Assembly (NCBI RefSeq): GCF_029946505.1
Contig: NZ_JARZHG010000009.1
Span: 298,927 to 337,898, forward strand
DNA: 38,972 nucleotides
Source of the DNA: Polyangium sp. y55x31
Lineage (GTDB): Bacteria > Myxococcota_A > Polyangia > Polyangiales > Polyangiaceae
Direction of reading: 5' to 3'
The position numbers and the translations under genes are program-made. Positions within the stretch are counted from its first letter, which is position 1; every line of letters starts with the position of its first letter. The notes under the pieces were generated by a model, which ran no database searches, had not been told where the DNA came from, and saw only the letters and a program-made list of their open reading frames with translations. This document shows, piece by piece, positions 8,639-17,192 of this stretch.

Positions 8639-10033
8639 CTACCCCTTGTGCCGCGCCTTGATGAGCTGAAAGTAGCGCCGCGCAATCCCCGACGCCGCCG
8701 CGGCCGCGCCCACGTTGCCGCCGTGCGCCGCGAGCACCCGCTGTACGTAACGTCGCTCGAACTCCTCCACCACGCGCTCGCGTGCCCGCGGCAAAGGCAG
8801 GTCGAGCGCGAGGATCTCCTCGATGAAACCCGACGCCGCCGCGGGCCTCGGCGGCGAGCTCGGCCGCGGCACGCCGGGCGGACGTGGCGTGTTCGGACGG
8901 AGCGTCGCGATGGGCGCGAGCTCGCCGAGGGCCACGCGACGCGCGACCGCGTTGTAGAGCTCGCGCACGTTGCCCGGCCACGCGTAGTCCGCGATGCGCC
9001 GCGCGAAGTCTTGCGGAAACGGCGTGTCCTTGCCGGCGAGCTGCCGCCAGAAGTGTTGCGCGAGCACGAGCACGTCGCCCGTTCGCCTTCGCAGCGGCGG
9101 CAGCTCGATCCGCGCGACGGCGAGCCGGTAGAACAGATCGTCGCGGAACCTCCCCGCCTGGATCTCGTGATCGAGATCGCGCCGCGTCGCCGCCAGGATC
9201 CGCACGTCCACGCGGATCCAGCGGTTCGATCCCACGCGCTGCACCTCCGAGCGCTCGAGCGCGCGCAGGAGCTTCGCTTGCAGCGGCAGCTCGAGATCAC
9301 CGATCTCGTCGAGCAAGAGCGTGCCGCCGTGCGCCTCCTCGAACACGCCCTTGCGTGACTCGGTCGCGCCCGTGAACGCCCCGCGCTCGTGCCCGAACAG
9401 CGCCGACTCGACGAGGTTCGGCGGCACCGCCGTGCAGTCGAACACGACGAACGGCCCTTGCTTGCGCGGCCCGAGCTCGTGCAACGACTCGGCCAAGACC
9501 TCCTTGCCCGTGCCCGTCTCGCCCTCGATCAACACGGGCACGCTCGCGCTCGCGAGCCGCTCGCACAGCGGATAAAGCGCGCGCATCTCGGGGCTCGCGC
9601 CGACCATCGCGCCGAACCGCACGGCCGAAGGGATCTCCGCGGGCGCTTGATCGGCGAGTTTGTCGATGCGGATCTGCGTCTCGCCCATCGTCACGACCTC
9701 GCCGCCCGTGAGCAGCGCGTCGAGCACGGCCACGCCTTGCACCGACGTACCGTTCGTCGAGTCGAGGTCCGTCACGCGCAACTTGCCGCGCAGGATCTCG
9801 AAGGCCGCGTGCCTGCGCGAGACCAGCCGATCGTCGATGCGCAGATCCGACATCGGGCTCTGCCCGACGAGCACGCGTGAAGGGTGACCGGGCGCGATCG
9901 TGAACGTCTGTCCGCGGCTCGCGCCGGCGACGACCACGAGCGAAAACCCGGGCGAGGCCGCGCGATCGGGCCTGCGCACGAGCTCCGTCTCCACCTTGTC
10001 GTCGAACTCGTCCTCGTCCTCGCGCCCGCTCAT
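8639..10033 (-). CDS. FHA-domain sigma54-dependent transcriptional activator
   Basis: A 464-residue enhancer-binding protein. The FHA domain (about 30-125) has SRRH at 72-75 and DSTNGT at 91-96, the phosphothreonine-binding signature. The AAA+ domain (about 143-375) has Walker A GETGTGKE (171-178), the sigma54-contact loop GAFTGA (218-223) and Walker B in GGTLLLDEIGD (236-246). The C-terminus has a Fis-type helix-turn-helix (GNVGAAAAASGIARRYFQLI). An FHA domain in place of a response-regulator receiver is a known myxobacterial arrangement that couples Ser/Thr kinases to sigma54 transcription. I chose the ATG at 10033; an in-frame start at 10063 adds ten basic residues. It is the first gene of a unit with the kinase, DUF2809 and DUF2236 genes. 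Confidence 0.93.
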   Translation of the reverse strand: MSGREDEDEFDDKVETELVRRPDRAASPGFSLVVVAGASRGQTFTIAPGHPSRVLVGQSPMSDLRIDDRLVSRRHAAFEILRGKLRVTDLDSTNGTSVQGVAVLDALLTGGEVVTMGETQIRIDKLADQAPAEIPSAVRFGAMVGASPEMRALYPLCERLASASVPVLIEGETGTGKEVLAESLHELGPRKQGPFVVFDCTAVPPNLVESALFGHERGAFTGATESRKGVFEEAHGGTLLLDEIGDLELPLQAKLLRALERSEVQRVGSNRWIRVDVRILAATRRDLDHEIQAGRFRDDLFYRLAVARIELPPLRRRTGDVLVLAQHFWRQLAGKDTPFPQDFARRIADYAWPGNVRELYNAVARRVALGELAPIATLRPNTPRPPGVPRPSSPPRPAAASGFIEEILALDLPLPRARERVVEEFERRYVQRVLAAHGGNVGAAAAASGIARRYFQLIKARHKG

Positions 10034-10113
10034 GCGCCGCCATCTCAGCACGCACGCCCGCATTCGTCACGGGCCCGCGCGCCCCCCGCTTTTCGCCGGA
10101 GAGCCCGGGCTCC

Positions 10114-10308
10114 ATGCCTTCGCGCATGAACCTCGAGATCGCGGACGAAGAAGCACGAGAGCTCAGGATCGCGCTCGACATCCGGCTGCGGGAGATGCGC
10201 AACGAGCTCGTCCACACGGACGACCATGCCTACCGGGACGACTTGAGGCGGTCGCTCGAACGGCTGGAGAGGATCGCACAAAAGGTCGGCGGAAGCGGAC
10301 CCGGCTGA
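10114..10308 (+). CDS. Small conserved-type helical protein
   Basis: A 64-residue acidic/basic protein: after MNLEIADEEARELRIAL comes an amphipathic helix pair with RNELVHTDDHAYRDDLRRSL. I have seen similar short proteins in many proteobacteria, with pattern EEARxLxxALDxxLxELRxELVxTDDHxxRxxLRxxLxRLExI; they have no known function. The start ATG at 10114 is preceded by GGAGAG at 10098-10103; an internal ATG at 10126 is the alternative. It lies in the gap between the divergent activator gene (80 bases away) and the convergent fadL-like gene. A two-helix hairpin or dimeric bundle is likely. Confidence 0.65.
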   Translation: MPSRMNLEIADEEARELRIALDIRLREMRNELVHTDDHAYRDDLRRSLERLERIAQKVGGSGPG

Positions 10309-10311
10309 CCT

Positions 10312-10325
10312 GCGTCCGCGGACGC
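10312..10325. terminator. Short palindrome between convergent genes
   Basis: GCGTCCGCGGACGC is a perfect 14-base palindrome filling most of the 17-base gap between the small helical protein stop and the FadL-like stop. It could fold as a five-base-pair hairpin with a four-base loop and act as a weak bidirectional terminator. There is no T run on either side. Confidence 0.35.
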
Positions 10326-11822
10326 CTACGTCCCGTTCCCCGCGGCGTTCGCCTTCGCCGGCGCAGCCTTGCCGAACGTATACATCGCGCCGAGGCCCAC
10401 GATCGTCGCGCTCGCCGAGTAGCTCCCACCGTTGATGATGTTCGGCTGCGGCGCGGGGTTCGCCACGAGCGGGCTCACCTGCGGGATCTTCGCTTCGCGT
10501 GGATCGACGTCTTGCGAGAACATGATCGCGTGCGCCACCACGAGGTCGAGCCGGACGGGCCCGATGTGCAGGCCAGCGCCGATCGACGGCGTCAGCTTGT
10601 TCGAATCGATCGTCAGCACCGAGACGTACTCGTTCGGCACCGCGCTCGTCTCGAAGCGGAGCCCCGCTCGCACGTCGAGCTGCATCTTCCCCACGGGGAT
10701 CATGTATTCGCCGCCGAGCTGCGCCGAGAACGAGCCCCGGAAATTGCGCGGCAGGTTCACGGGCGGCAGAAGATACGTCTCGGGAAAACCCACCACGTTC
10801 TTCAGCGCGACCCCGTTCGGATTCACGCGAATGCTATCGTGGACGCCCCAGTCCTCGTAGGCGAGCGCGAGCTCGGCCCGGAGCTTGTCGTTCGGCCGCG
10901 CCTCCACGCCGAACCGCACGTTCCAGGGCAGCTCGAAGGCCACGTCCGCGTCCTCGCCTTCTTGCCGCGCCGTCGCGAACGGCGCCGCCGACGGCAGCCG
11001 CGTCCGGATCGTCCCGCTCGACCGCACCCAGAACGGCAAATGCCCGGACAAACCCACCCGCACCTTGGGATGCGGGATGTAAATCAGGCCCGCGTTCGCC
11101 GACGGCGCGATGATCGGCCCGACGGCGAGCTCCGCGAGCACGTCCCACTCCGGCTGCTCCGGCGCGCAGAAAAACCGGTCCGGCACGCAGCCCGAAAACA
11201 CCACCGTGCTCCGGAACGTCCCCGCGAGCACCTCGATCCCCGCGCCGATCCGGAGCTTCGGCGTCGGCGCATACGCCGCATACGCGCCGCCCACCGCGAG
11301 GATCGAACCTTCGAGCGAGAGGAGCGAATATCGCTGCGGCGCGGGCTGCCCGTTCGAGGTCTCGGGGTACGTCGCGATGCCCGCGTACGGCGCCCAGAGG
11401 CCCACGCCCACGACCCATTGATCGTGCGGGACGAACGAAAATCCGAGCGTCGGGATCGGCAAGAACGGCGCGCTCCCCTGCACCGGATCGAACGTCTTCA
11501 CGCCCTCGCTCACGGTCGCGCCCGTGTTCGGATCCGTCTGCCGGACGACGGTGCGGCGCGTGTATTCGCTCGAAAAATGAACGTAACTCGCGTCGAGGAG
11601 CACGCTCATCCCGGCGTCATAAAGCCCCGCCGGATTGTAGACGACGGAGCCGAGATCGTCGGCGCCCGCGACGAACGCTCCGCCGCGACCGAGCGGGCGC
11701 ACGCCTCGCTCCGACAGATAAAGGCCCGCTGCTCCGGCGGGTTCGGCGAAGAGCGAAAGAGAGACGGCGGCCAGCGCGCCCAGGGCGAGGGCGCGCTTCC
11801 GCGGGGAGGATTTCGTGGTCAT
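10326..11822 (-). CDS. OmpP1/FadL/TodX-family outer-membrane porin
   Basis: A 498-residue secreted beta-barrel candidate. The signal peptide ends around EPAGAAG. The mature N-terminus has RPLGRGGAFVAGADD and SVVYNPAGL, the hallmark FadL opening (G-R-A/G-x-A-x-x-D-D ... NPA-G/A). GVGLWAPYA and many alternating hydrophobic strands follow, ending ATIVGLGAMYTFG. Family members pass long-chain fatty acids or other hydrophobic compounds through the outer membrane by a lateral opening. The start ATG overlaps the stop of the upstream 1301-residue lipoprotein by four bases (ATGA), so the two are translationally coupled and may form one surface assembly. The substrate is not determined; the adjacent divergent thioesterase suggests acyl compounds. 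Confidence 0.85.
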   Translation of the reverse strand: MTTKSSPRKRALALGALAAVSLSLFAEPAGAAGLYLSERGVRPLGRGGAFVAGADDLGSVVYNPAGLYDAGMSVLLDASYVHFSSEYTRRTVVRQTDPNTGATVSEGVKTFDPVQGSAPFLPIPTLGFSFVPHDQWVVGVGLWAPYAGIATYPETSNGQPAPQRYSLLSLEGSILAVGGAYAAYAPTPKLRIGAGIEVLAGTFRSTVVFSGCVPDRFFCAPEQPEWDVLAELAVGPIIAPSANAGLIYIPHPKVRVGLSGHLPFWVRSSGTIRTRLPSAAPFATARQEGEDADVAFELPWNVRFGVEARPNDKLRAELALAYEDWGVHDSIRVNPNGVALKNVVGFPETYLLPPVNLPRNFRGSFSAQLGGEYMIPVGKMQLDVRAGLRFETSAVPNEYVSVLTIDSNKLTPSIGAGLHIGPVRLDLVVAHAIMFSQDVDPREAKIPQVSPLVANPAPQPNIINGGSYSASATIVGLGAMYTFGKAAPAKANAAGNGT

Positions 11823-14800
11823 TCGCGGGGCCGCTTCTGGACGATGGTGTAGATCTGCTCGAGGCCGCGGGTCGGGCTCGTCAGGAAATCACGCGCGGAG
11901 CCGAAGATCGTCTCGTAATCGGGGGGCGCGAGCGGCCCCGGGTTCGCCGCCGCGTCGATGCGGCTCACCTCGGCCACCGTATCCATGATGATCTCCAGCG
12001 GCGAGAGCCTCGCCACGCCGTCCACCGGCGCCATCGGCGTCACGAGGTTCGGCAGGATGTGATCCATCACGTGGTACTTGTCGTACGTGTCCGAATTGAG
12101 CGCCTTCAGGAGCTGAAGCGCCGCCGGCAATGCGCCCTTGTTCCCCGCCTCGTCCTCGGGCCGCGCGCCCGGGGCCGCCGCATTGAGGAGCGGCGCGATC
12201 TCGGTATCGGCGAGCAGCGCTTGCAGGGCGTCCGCGAGCGACGACAGCGTCGCTTCGAGCGCCTGCCCGTCACTCGCGGACGACAGGAGATGATCGAGCA
12301 GCCGTTCGAGCTCGCGCCGCGCCGTCTCGTCCTGCCGGATCTTTTCGAGAAGATCCACGAGCGCGGCCACCATCGGGCTATCGAGCCCATCGGCCAGCGA
12401 TTTGCCGAGCTCTTCCTTTGCCCAGGTGCACGGCGTCCCGTTCTCGCGGTCCGGGCAATGCGCGTTCACCTGCTCGCGGAACACGCGCAGCGTCGTCGCG
12501 AGCGCCCGCGGAATGGCCGGGTTCGCGAACTTCGCCGTCGCGCCCTCGCCCTCCACGGCGAGGAACTGATCCACGAGCTGCGAACGTGCCCGCTTCCATT
12601 GCCCTTTGCGCCGATCCGCGTCCACTTTGCACGTGTCGTATGCCGCCTGGCAATCGGCGAGCTCCTGCCCCGTCTTCCCGGAGCAGCCGCACGCATTGTC
12701 GAAGCGTAGATCCATGCCGTGGAGACCATCGGCAAACAACGTGAACACCGTGTGCTGGGCCTGCGGCGTCCCGTCCACCCACGTCGTGCCCTTGTTCCCC
12801 TTTCGATCCGTCATCCCCGCGGCCTCGGCGTACGCAGGGTCGAACAGGATCTGCGCGGTCTTCTCGAGCACGTCGGCGCCCGTCAGCACCTTGCCCGCGT
12901 TTGGCCCGCGCGCGACCGTGACCTTCGAGACGTCGCGCATCGCCTTCGAGAACTCGTGCAGCGCCGGCACGATGTCGGTCACGAATGCGTAGGCCAGGAT
13001 CGGCTCGTACGTGTTCACGCCCGCGCCCGAGCAATAGATCGGGTTCGACTGGGCATCACCGCTCGAATCACACTCCGCGCCGTGATCCGGCCCCGGCCAG
13101 TGGCGCTTCAGGATCTCGATGAGGTCGAGCAACATGACCTCGCCGTCGGCGTTGGACGAGGCATTCGCGAACGTGGTCACGAGCGGCCGCAGGTAATCGT
13201 AGAAGCCGAACCGTTCGAGGACGAACAGCGTATTCTTTCCGCGCAGCCTGAGGATGTCCGCCGACGTCGAACACTTGCGTGTATCGAGCTGCGTCTGCGG
13301 ACAAACCACGGTGGGGACGGGCTCGATCAGGTTGGAGATGAAATCGTTCGTCTTCTTGTTCTTGGTATTGCCGCCGAGGATGTAGAGGTCGAGGTCCGGC
13401 AGCACGCTGAACTGATCCGACGTCGCGCCGAAGAAGACGAGCCGGTTCAGCGCCTTCGGCTCCGGGTGGAGCGTGAGGCCCGTGATGCCCGACGACTGCT
13501 CGAAGAGCCCATCTTTGCTCGTGAAAACGCCGAGGAAGTCGAGGAGCGCATCGAGCTCGCCCGCCTTGATCTTGAACTCGGACCGCTTCGGGTGGTTCGC
13601 CGGCAGCACCGAGTCGAGGTAAAACACCGCGAGATTCTCGAACGAGAGCAGCTCGCATTCGTCGTAGCTGCCGATCAGCGGCCACGTCAGCGAAATCCCG
13701 CCGAGCGCCGCCTTCACCTTCGCGCCCTGCTTGTTACACGCCTTCACGTTGTTCGCGTGATGAATGATGTCGAGCGTCCGCTCCCAGCACGAGCGGTTCT
13801 CCCCCGCGACCGGCTTCGTCCGATCCACGGGCGTCGACGGATCGAGCGTATTGTTCGTCGTGACGTTCCACGCCGGACCATTGAGGTCGTCGTCGTAATA
13901 CGTCAGCTCGTCGCGGTTCGTCATGAGCCGCATGAGCGACTCGCCCATGTGCGAGACGCCGCCCGTCGGCGTGACGAACGCCGGATCGCCGAACGATCCG
14001 ATGAGCTTCGCCGTGAGCCCCGGGCGTTGCGTGATCCGCCCCATCACCTGGGCGATCTCGTCCCAGATCGGCGCCTCGTACGGGATCTGCGCGAATTTCT
14101 CCTTCCCCTGCGCCGCGAGCGCGTCGTGATCGAGCGCGATCTTCCGGATCTTCAGCGCCGCGCCGAGCAGCCGCGCGAGCTCCTGCTCGTGGTTCTCCAC
14201 GAGATCGATGAGCCCGAGCACGAGCGCGTCCGACTCCGGATCCGCGAGGATCTGCCCGAGCGCATGCGCGAGATCCGGCAGCGGCGAAGTATCGGCCTTG
14301 AAACGCCGATACGGGACACAGCTCGCACACTCCGTCCCCGCGGGTTTGACCTCTTCGGTCTCGAGATCGTAGACCGCGTCCTCGCGATCCCCGAGCAGCA
14401 TCGTCGCCCCCGCGACCGCGTACATCAAGGTCTCGTGCTCGCTCTGCCACGCGTCCTCGCCCTCGTTCGGCGCGTACTGCGTCGCGTCCACGAGCGGCGC
14501 GAGGTCCTGCGCGACCGCTCCGATGAGCGTGCGCGACGTATCGACGTATTCGTACACCTGCGGCTCGGGCCGACCGAACGTGTCCGTGCCCGGCGTCCCT
14601 TGCGGGCTGAAGGGCGCGAGCGCGGCGACGGGCACGTTGATGTCCGTCACGAACTGCCCGAACTCGTCCGTGTCCGCGAACCCGTCGCCGTTCGTATCCG
14701 CGAACGGCGCGGGCACCGTGCCCGCCTGCCCCGGCACATTGCCGTACGGCACCACGAACCCGCGCCGATCCCGCCGCGCGATCCATGTCGGCGCCGCGGC

Positions 14801-15724
14801 TTGATCCTTGGCGTACCGATCATTCTGATCGAGCATGATCCGCGAGAGCATCTCGAGCGTCTCCATCGGCCGGCTCGGCTGCGCGGTCGCCGCGTCCACC
14901 GTGAGCGGCGCGAGCGGCGCGAGCGTCGGCTTCGCGGTCGCGAGATCACGCTCCACGACGCGGAGGATCTGCGTGAGCTCGGGCGCCATCACGCCCTCGG
15001 GCGCGAGCACGTCGAGCGCGCTCCCGAGCAGCGGACGCAGGCGCGGATACGACAGGAGCGGCCGCACGGCGCCGAGCGACGCGCCCGTCGGCCTGTAGCC
15101 TTGCCGACCCCAGATCTTCGAAAAAGCCTCTCGCGCGGGCTCGCTCTGCATGAACGAGGCGAAGACCTCGCCGAGCGCGCGCGTCGACGCGGGCACCGTC
15201 GGCGTTCCTTGGGGCTCGAACGGATTCGACTCGTAGAGGCGCGAGAGGTTCTGGCTGAACGAGAGGAGCGCGTCGTGCAGCCGCACCTTGTCGCCCTCGG
15301 CCTCGGTCGTGACGTCGTCGATCTCGACGTCGGGGAAGATCGCGTTGAAGGCCTGCACGAGATCGCTGCGCCGCCGCGCCATGGCCTCGACCTTGGCGAT
15401 GCCGAGCGCGCGCGCCTTCTCCTGATCGGGCCCGCTCACGGGCGGCAGGAAGCTCGTATCGACCTTGTCCGCGTAGATGCCCTGGTTCGAGTAGTGGCAG
15501 ATCGCGTGGTACGAGCCGCCCGTGAGATCCTCGGTCAGCGAGCTCGCGCCGATACGATCGCAGAGCACACCGTACAGATCGTCGCCGAGCGTGGCCTTCG
15601 GCGGCTCAATCCGGGTGGTATCGATGCCTTCGTGGCACGACGCGGTCAGAGCGACCGTCGCGGCGAGGCCAAAGGAACGAAGAACGCGGCGCAAGACAGG
15701 CGATCGAGTCAGACGAGCGCGCAT
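11819..15724 (-). CDS. Giant (1301-residue) predicted lipoprotein, unknown family
   Basis: The N-terminus is a lipoprotein signal: MRARLTRSPVLRR, a hydrophobic stretch, then lipobox LTASC, with Cys followed by HEGID. No known domain was recognised in the remaining roughly 1270 residues. The protein looks largely alpha-helical. It contains a calcium-binding DxDxDG-like loop, DTNGDGFADTDEFG, at about residue 345, and scattered paired cysteines in the C-terminal half (for example CGCSGKTG and ADCQAAYDTC). These fit an extracytoplasmic, disulfide-bonded protein. It is the first gene of a two-gene unit with the FadL-like porin and begins 109 bases from the divergent thioesterase. Genes like this seem to be myxobacterial specialities; that is an impression, not a search result. 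Confidence 0.8.
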   Translation of the reverse strand: MRARLTRSPVLRRVLRSFGLAATVALTASCHEGIDTTRIEPPKATLGDDLYGVLCDRIGASSLTEDLTGGSYHAICHYSNQGIYADKVDTSFLPPVSGPDQEKARALGIAKVEAMARRRSDLVQAFNAIFPDVEIDDVTTEAEGDKVRLHDALLSFSQNLSRLYESNPFEPQGTPTVPASTRALGEVFASFMQSEPAREAFSKIWGRQGYRPTGASLGAVRPLLSYPRLRPLLGSALDVLAPEGVMAPELTQILRVVERDLATAKPTLAPLAPLTVDAATAQPSRPMETLEMLSRIMLDQNDRYAKDQAAAPTWIARRDRRGFVVPYGNVPGQAGTVPAPFADTNGDGFADTDEFGQFVTDINVPVAALAPFSPQGTPGTDTFGRPEPQVYEYVDTSRTLIGAVAQDLAPLVDATQYAPNEGEDAWQSEHETLMYAVAGATMLLGDREDAVYDLETEEVKPAGTECASCVPYRRFKADTSPLPDLAHALGQILADPESDALVLGLIDLVENHEQELARLLGAALKIRKIALDHDALAAQGKEKFAQIPYEAPIWDEIAQVMGRITQRPGLTAKLIGSFGDPAFVTPTGGVSHMGESLMRLMTNRDELTYYDDDLNGPAWNVTTNNTLDPSTPVDRTKPVAGENRSCWERTLDIIHHANNVKACNKQGAKVKAALGGISLTWPLIGSYDECELLSFENLAVFYLDSVLPANHPKRSEFKIKAGELDALLDFLGVFTSKDGLFEQSSGITGLTLHPEPKALNRLVFFGATSDQFSVLPDLDLYILGGNTKNKKTNDFISNLIEPVPTVVCPQTQLDTRKCSTSADILRLRGKNTLFVLERFGFYDYLRPLVTTFANASSNADGEVMLLDLIEILKRHWPGPDHGAECDSSGDAQSNPIYCSGAGVNTYEPILAYAFVTDIVPALHEFSKAMRDVSKVTVARGPNAGKVLTGADVLEKTAQILFDPAYAEAAGMTDRKGNKGTTWVDGTPQAQHTVFTLFADGLHGMDLRFDNACGCSGKTGQELADCQAAYDTCKVDADRRKGQWKRARSQLVDQFLAVEGEGATAKFANPAIPRALATTLRVFREQVNAHCPDRENGTPCTWAKEELGKSLADGLDSPMVAALVDLLEKIRQDETARRELERLLDHLLSSASDGQALEATLSSLADALQALLADTEIAPLLNAAAPGARPEDEAGNKGALPAALQLLKALNSDTYDKYHVMDHILPNLVTPMAPVDGVARLSPLEIIMDTVAEVSRIDAAANPGPLAPPDYETIFGSARDFLTSPTRGLEQIYTIVQKRPRE

Positions 15725-15752
15725 GGCGACCCTCCCACGAGCTCATTCTACA

Positions 15753-15794
15753 TGAGCCCTGGCTCACCAGGAACGACGTCGTTCGACAATTGTC
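15753..15794. promoter_or_regulatory. Cluster of three dyads in a divergent promoter region (operator candidate)
   Basis: The 109-base gap between the lipoprotein/fadL unit and the thioesterase holds three dyad-symmetric sites within 42 bases. TGAGCC-CT-GGCTCA lies at 15753-15766. GAACGACGTCGTTC, a perfect 14-base palindrome, lies at 15771-15784. GACAATTGTC, a perfect 10-base palindrome, lies at 15785-15794. The last overlaps TTGTCA (15790-15795), a possible -35 element for the thioesterase, with a weak TTGCTA at 15815-15820 as a possible -10. The arrangement suggests a dimeric repressor controlling both directions. The factor is unknown. Confidence 0.55.
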
Positions 15795-15833
15795 ACGGGC
15801 GAGACGGCCAAAGGTTGCTACATCTCGCCGCGC

Positions 15834-16751
15834 ATGACGTTCATCCCCGCGGAACCCGAGGTCCCGGCCGCGCAACACGCATCGGGGCCGCTGGTCATAC
15901 GTTACGAGGACATTAGCCAGAACGGAAAACTACTGCTCGATGCGATGCCCGTGGTGCTCGGGCCATCGGTATGGCGAGCGGTATGGCAGCAAGGCGCGAC
16001 GGCTGCACTCGCAGCGGAAGGCGTCTTGCCGATCCTGAGCCGCTTCGTCATCGAGGGTGGCGAGGGCCCGCTGTCGGTGATGTCGGCCATCCAGGGGGAG
16101 GGAAAGTTCCAGCTTGCCCATACCGTGGGAGACAATGGAGCGGTCGAGCGGCTGGTGCTCAACATGTGGTGCAACGTGTACGGCGAAGCGGGCCGGACGC
16201 ACGGGCCTCCGCCGGCGAACGCGGGCGAGCGCCTGCTCGCGGGTCGCGTCTTCGCGGAGCACGTGATCACGCGCCCGTTCGGCCCGCCCGAGGCGCGCAA
16301 GGTCACGCGCATCTCGGCGCCGGGTTTGCCCGAGGTGCCGCCCGATCGCTACACGTGGCGACCGCCCGAGGCCTCGATCGAGCTGCCGCCGGGGGCGCGC
16401 TGGCTCGACGACGAATTCACGCTCGACGAGGCGCCGGTGATCTTCGGGCTCGACCATACGGACTCGAACCAACACGTCAATTCGCTGGTCTATCCGCGCC
16501 TGTTCGTGGAAGCCGCGCTCCGCCGGTTATGGGACCACGGGCGGAAAAACCCGCTCCTCGCGCGCGCGGCGGAGATCGCCTACCGCAAGCCGAGCTTCGC
16601 CGGCGAACGGGCGCGGGTCGCGCTGCGCGCGTTCGCGCGGGACGACGCCGCGGGTGTGGCGGCGATCCTGGTGTCGGACGAGGAGGCAGCGGGGCCGATC
16701 GGGAAGGCGCGTCCGCGGGTGTTTGCGCGGATCTGGTTTGGCGAGGGCTGA
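15834..16751 (+). CDS. Hotdog-fold acyl thioesterase-like protein
   Basis: A 305-residue protein with a probable double-hotdog layout. The clearest mark is in the C-terminal half at about residue 206: LDHTDSNQHVNSLVYPR, matching the D-x-N-x-H-V-N-x-x-x-Y active-site helix of acyl-ACP/4-hydroxybenzoyl-CoA-type thioesterases. The N-terminal half begins with RYEDISQNGKLLLDAMPV, similar to the first hotdog repeat of myxobacterial thioesterase-like proteins. The expected activity is hydrolysis of an acyl thioester in the cytoplasm; the acyl group is unknown. It is transcribed away from the FadL-like unit and shares the dyad cluster with it, which may link it to lipid handling. It converges on the last gene of the zinc/helicase operon, 15 bases apart. 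Confidence 0.75.
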   Translation: MTFIPAEPEVPAAQHASGPLVIRYEDISQNGKLLLDAMPVVLGPSVWRAVWQQGATAALAAEGVLPILSRFVIEGGEGPLSVMSAIQGEGKFQLAHTVGDNGAVERLVLNMWCNVYGEAGRTHGPPPANAGERLLAGRVFAEHVITRPFGPPEARKVTRISAPGLPEVPPDRYTWRPPEASIELPPGARWLDDEFTLDEAPVIFGLDHTDSNQHVNSLVYPRLFVEAALRRLWDHGRKNPLLARAAEIAYRKPSFAGERARVALRAFARDDAAGVAAILVSDEEAAGPIGKARPRVFARIWFGEG

Positions 16752-16760
16752 CTTCCTCGA

Positions 16761-16799
16761 GATGCCCTATCCCCTCGACGTTCCAGGGAGTGGGGCATC
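16761..16799. terminator. Hairpin between convergent thioesterase and YbjN-like genes
   Basis: GATGCCC (16761-16767) pairs with GGGCATC (16793-16799), and the inner bases CCCT (16772-16775) can pair with AGGG (16785-16788), giving an interrupted stem. It sits at the junction of two convergent genes and covers the last codons of the minus-strand gene. It lacks a clear T tract, so it may terminate only weakly. Confidence 0.4.
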
Positions 16800-17192
16800 G
16801 GCGCCCGTGAGCAGGAGTTCCAGTCGATCCGCCTCCCGCGCGAGGACAAGCAGATAAAACCGTATCTCCTCCGGCGAGGCTGTGCTCGCGCGACAGAGCA
16901 CCGTGGCTTCGATCCTCCCCCACCGCGCCACATGCCGGAAGGTGACGACGCGCGTGGCGCGGTTTTGTTGGAGGACGATCCTCGCCAGGTCGGCGTCGCG
17001 GATGTTCTGAATCTGCCCGGCACGCGCGACGATCGCCCGCAAAACGAGCGCGTCCCTGCGAGCATCGTGCTCCCAGCGCACCTCGTGCCCTCGCCCTGAT
17101 CTGGGCCATACGATGGTCACGACGCTCCCTTCCAGGGAGAATCTCGCTGTCTCGTCCGACCGGGCACAGGCAGCTCTTAGAGACCTATCCAT
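16767..17192 (-). CDS. Small YbjN / CesT-chaperone-fold-like protein, last gene of the operon
   Basis: A 141-residue protein. Its pattern resembles the YbjN/type III chaperone-like fold: an N-terminal sheet (SLEGSVVTIVW, HEVRWEHDARRDALVLRAIV), then a helix with DLARIVLQQN, a strand pair around VVTFRHVARWGRIEATVLC, and a C-terminal helix EIRFYLLVLAREADRLELLL. No enzymatic motif is seen. Such proteins usually bind a partner protein. The ATG at 17192 overlaps the helicase stop by 8 bases (a GTG one codon upstream is the alternative), so it is translated with the helicase and may be its accessory or inhibitor. Family assignment is by fold pattern only and is tentative. Confidence 0.6.
   Translation of the reverse strand: MDRSLRAACARSDETARFSLEGSVVTIVWPRSGRGHEVRWEHDARRDALVLRAIVARAGQIQNIRDADLARIVLQQNRATRVVTFRHVARWGRIEATVLCRASTASPEEIRFYLLVLAREADRLELLLTGADAPLPGTSRG

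Noticed and set aside
6803-9358. An 851-residue open frame on the + strand, opposite the kinase and activator genes
   Set aside because: The opposite strand encodes complete kinase and AAA+ motifs; this frame is Arg/His-rich with no recognisable domain.
12719-15916. A 1065-residue open frame on the + strand, opposite the giant lipoprotein
   Set aside because: It is Arg-rich and low in complexity, has no fold or motif, and mirrors the codon bias of the minus-strand gene, which has a signal peptide and an overlap with fadL.
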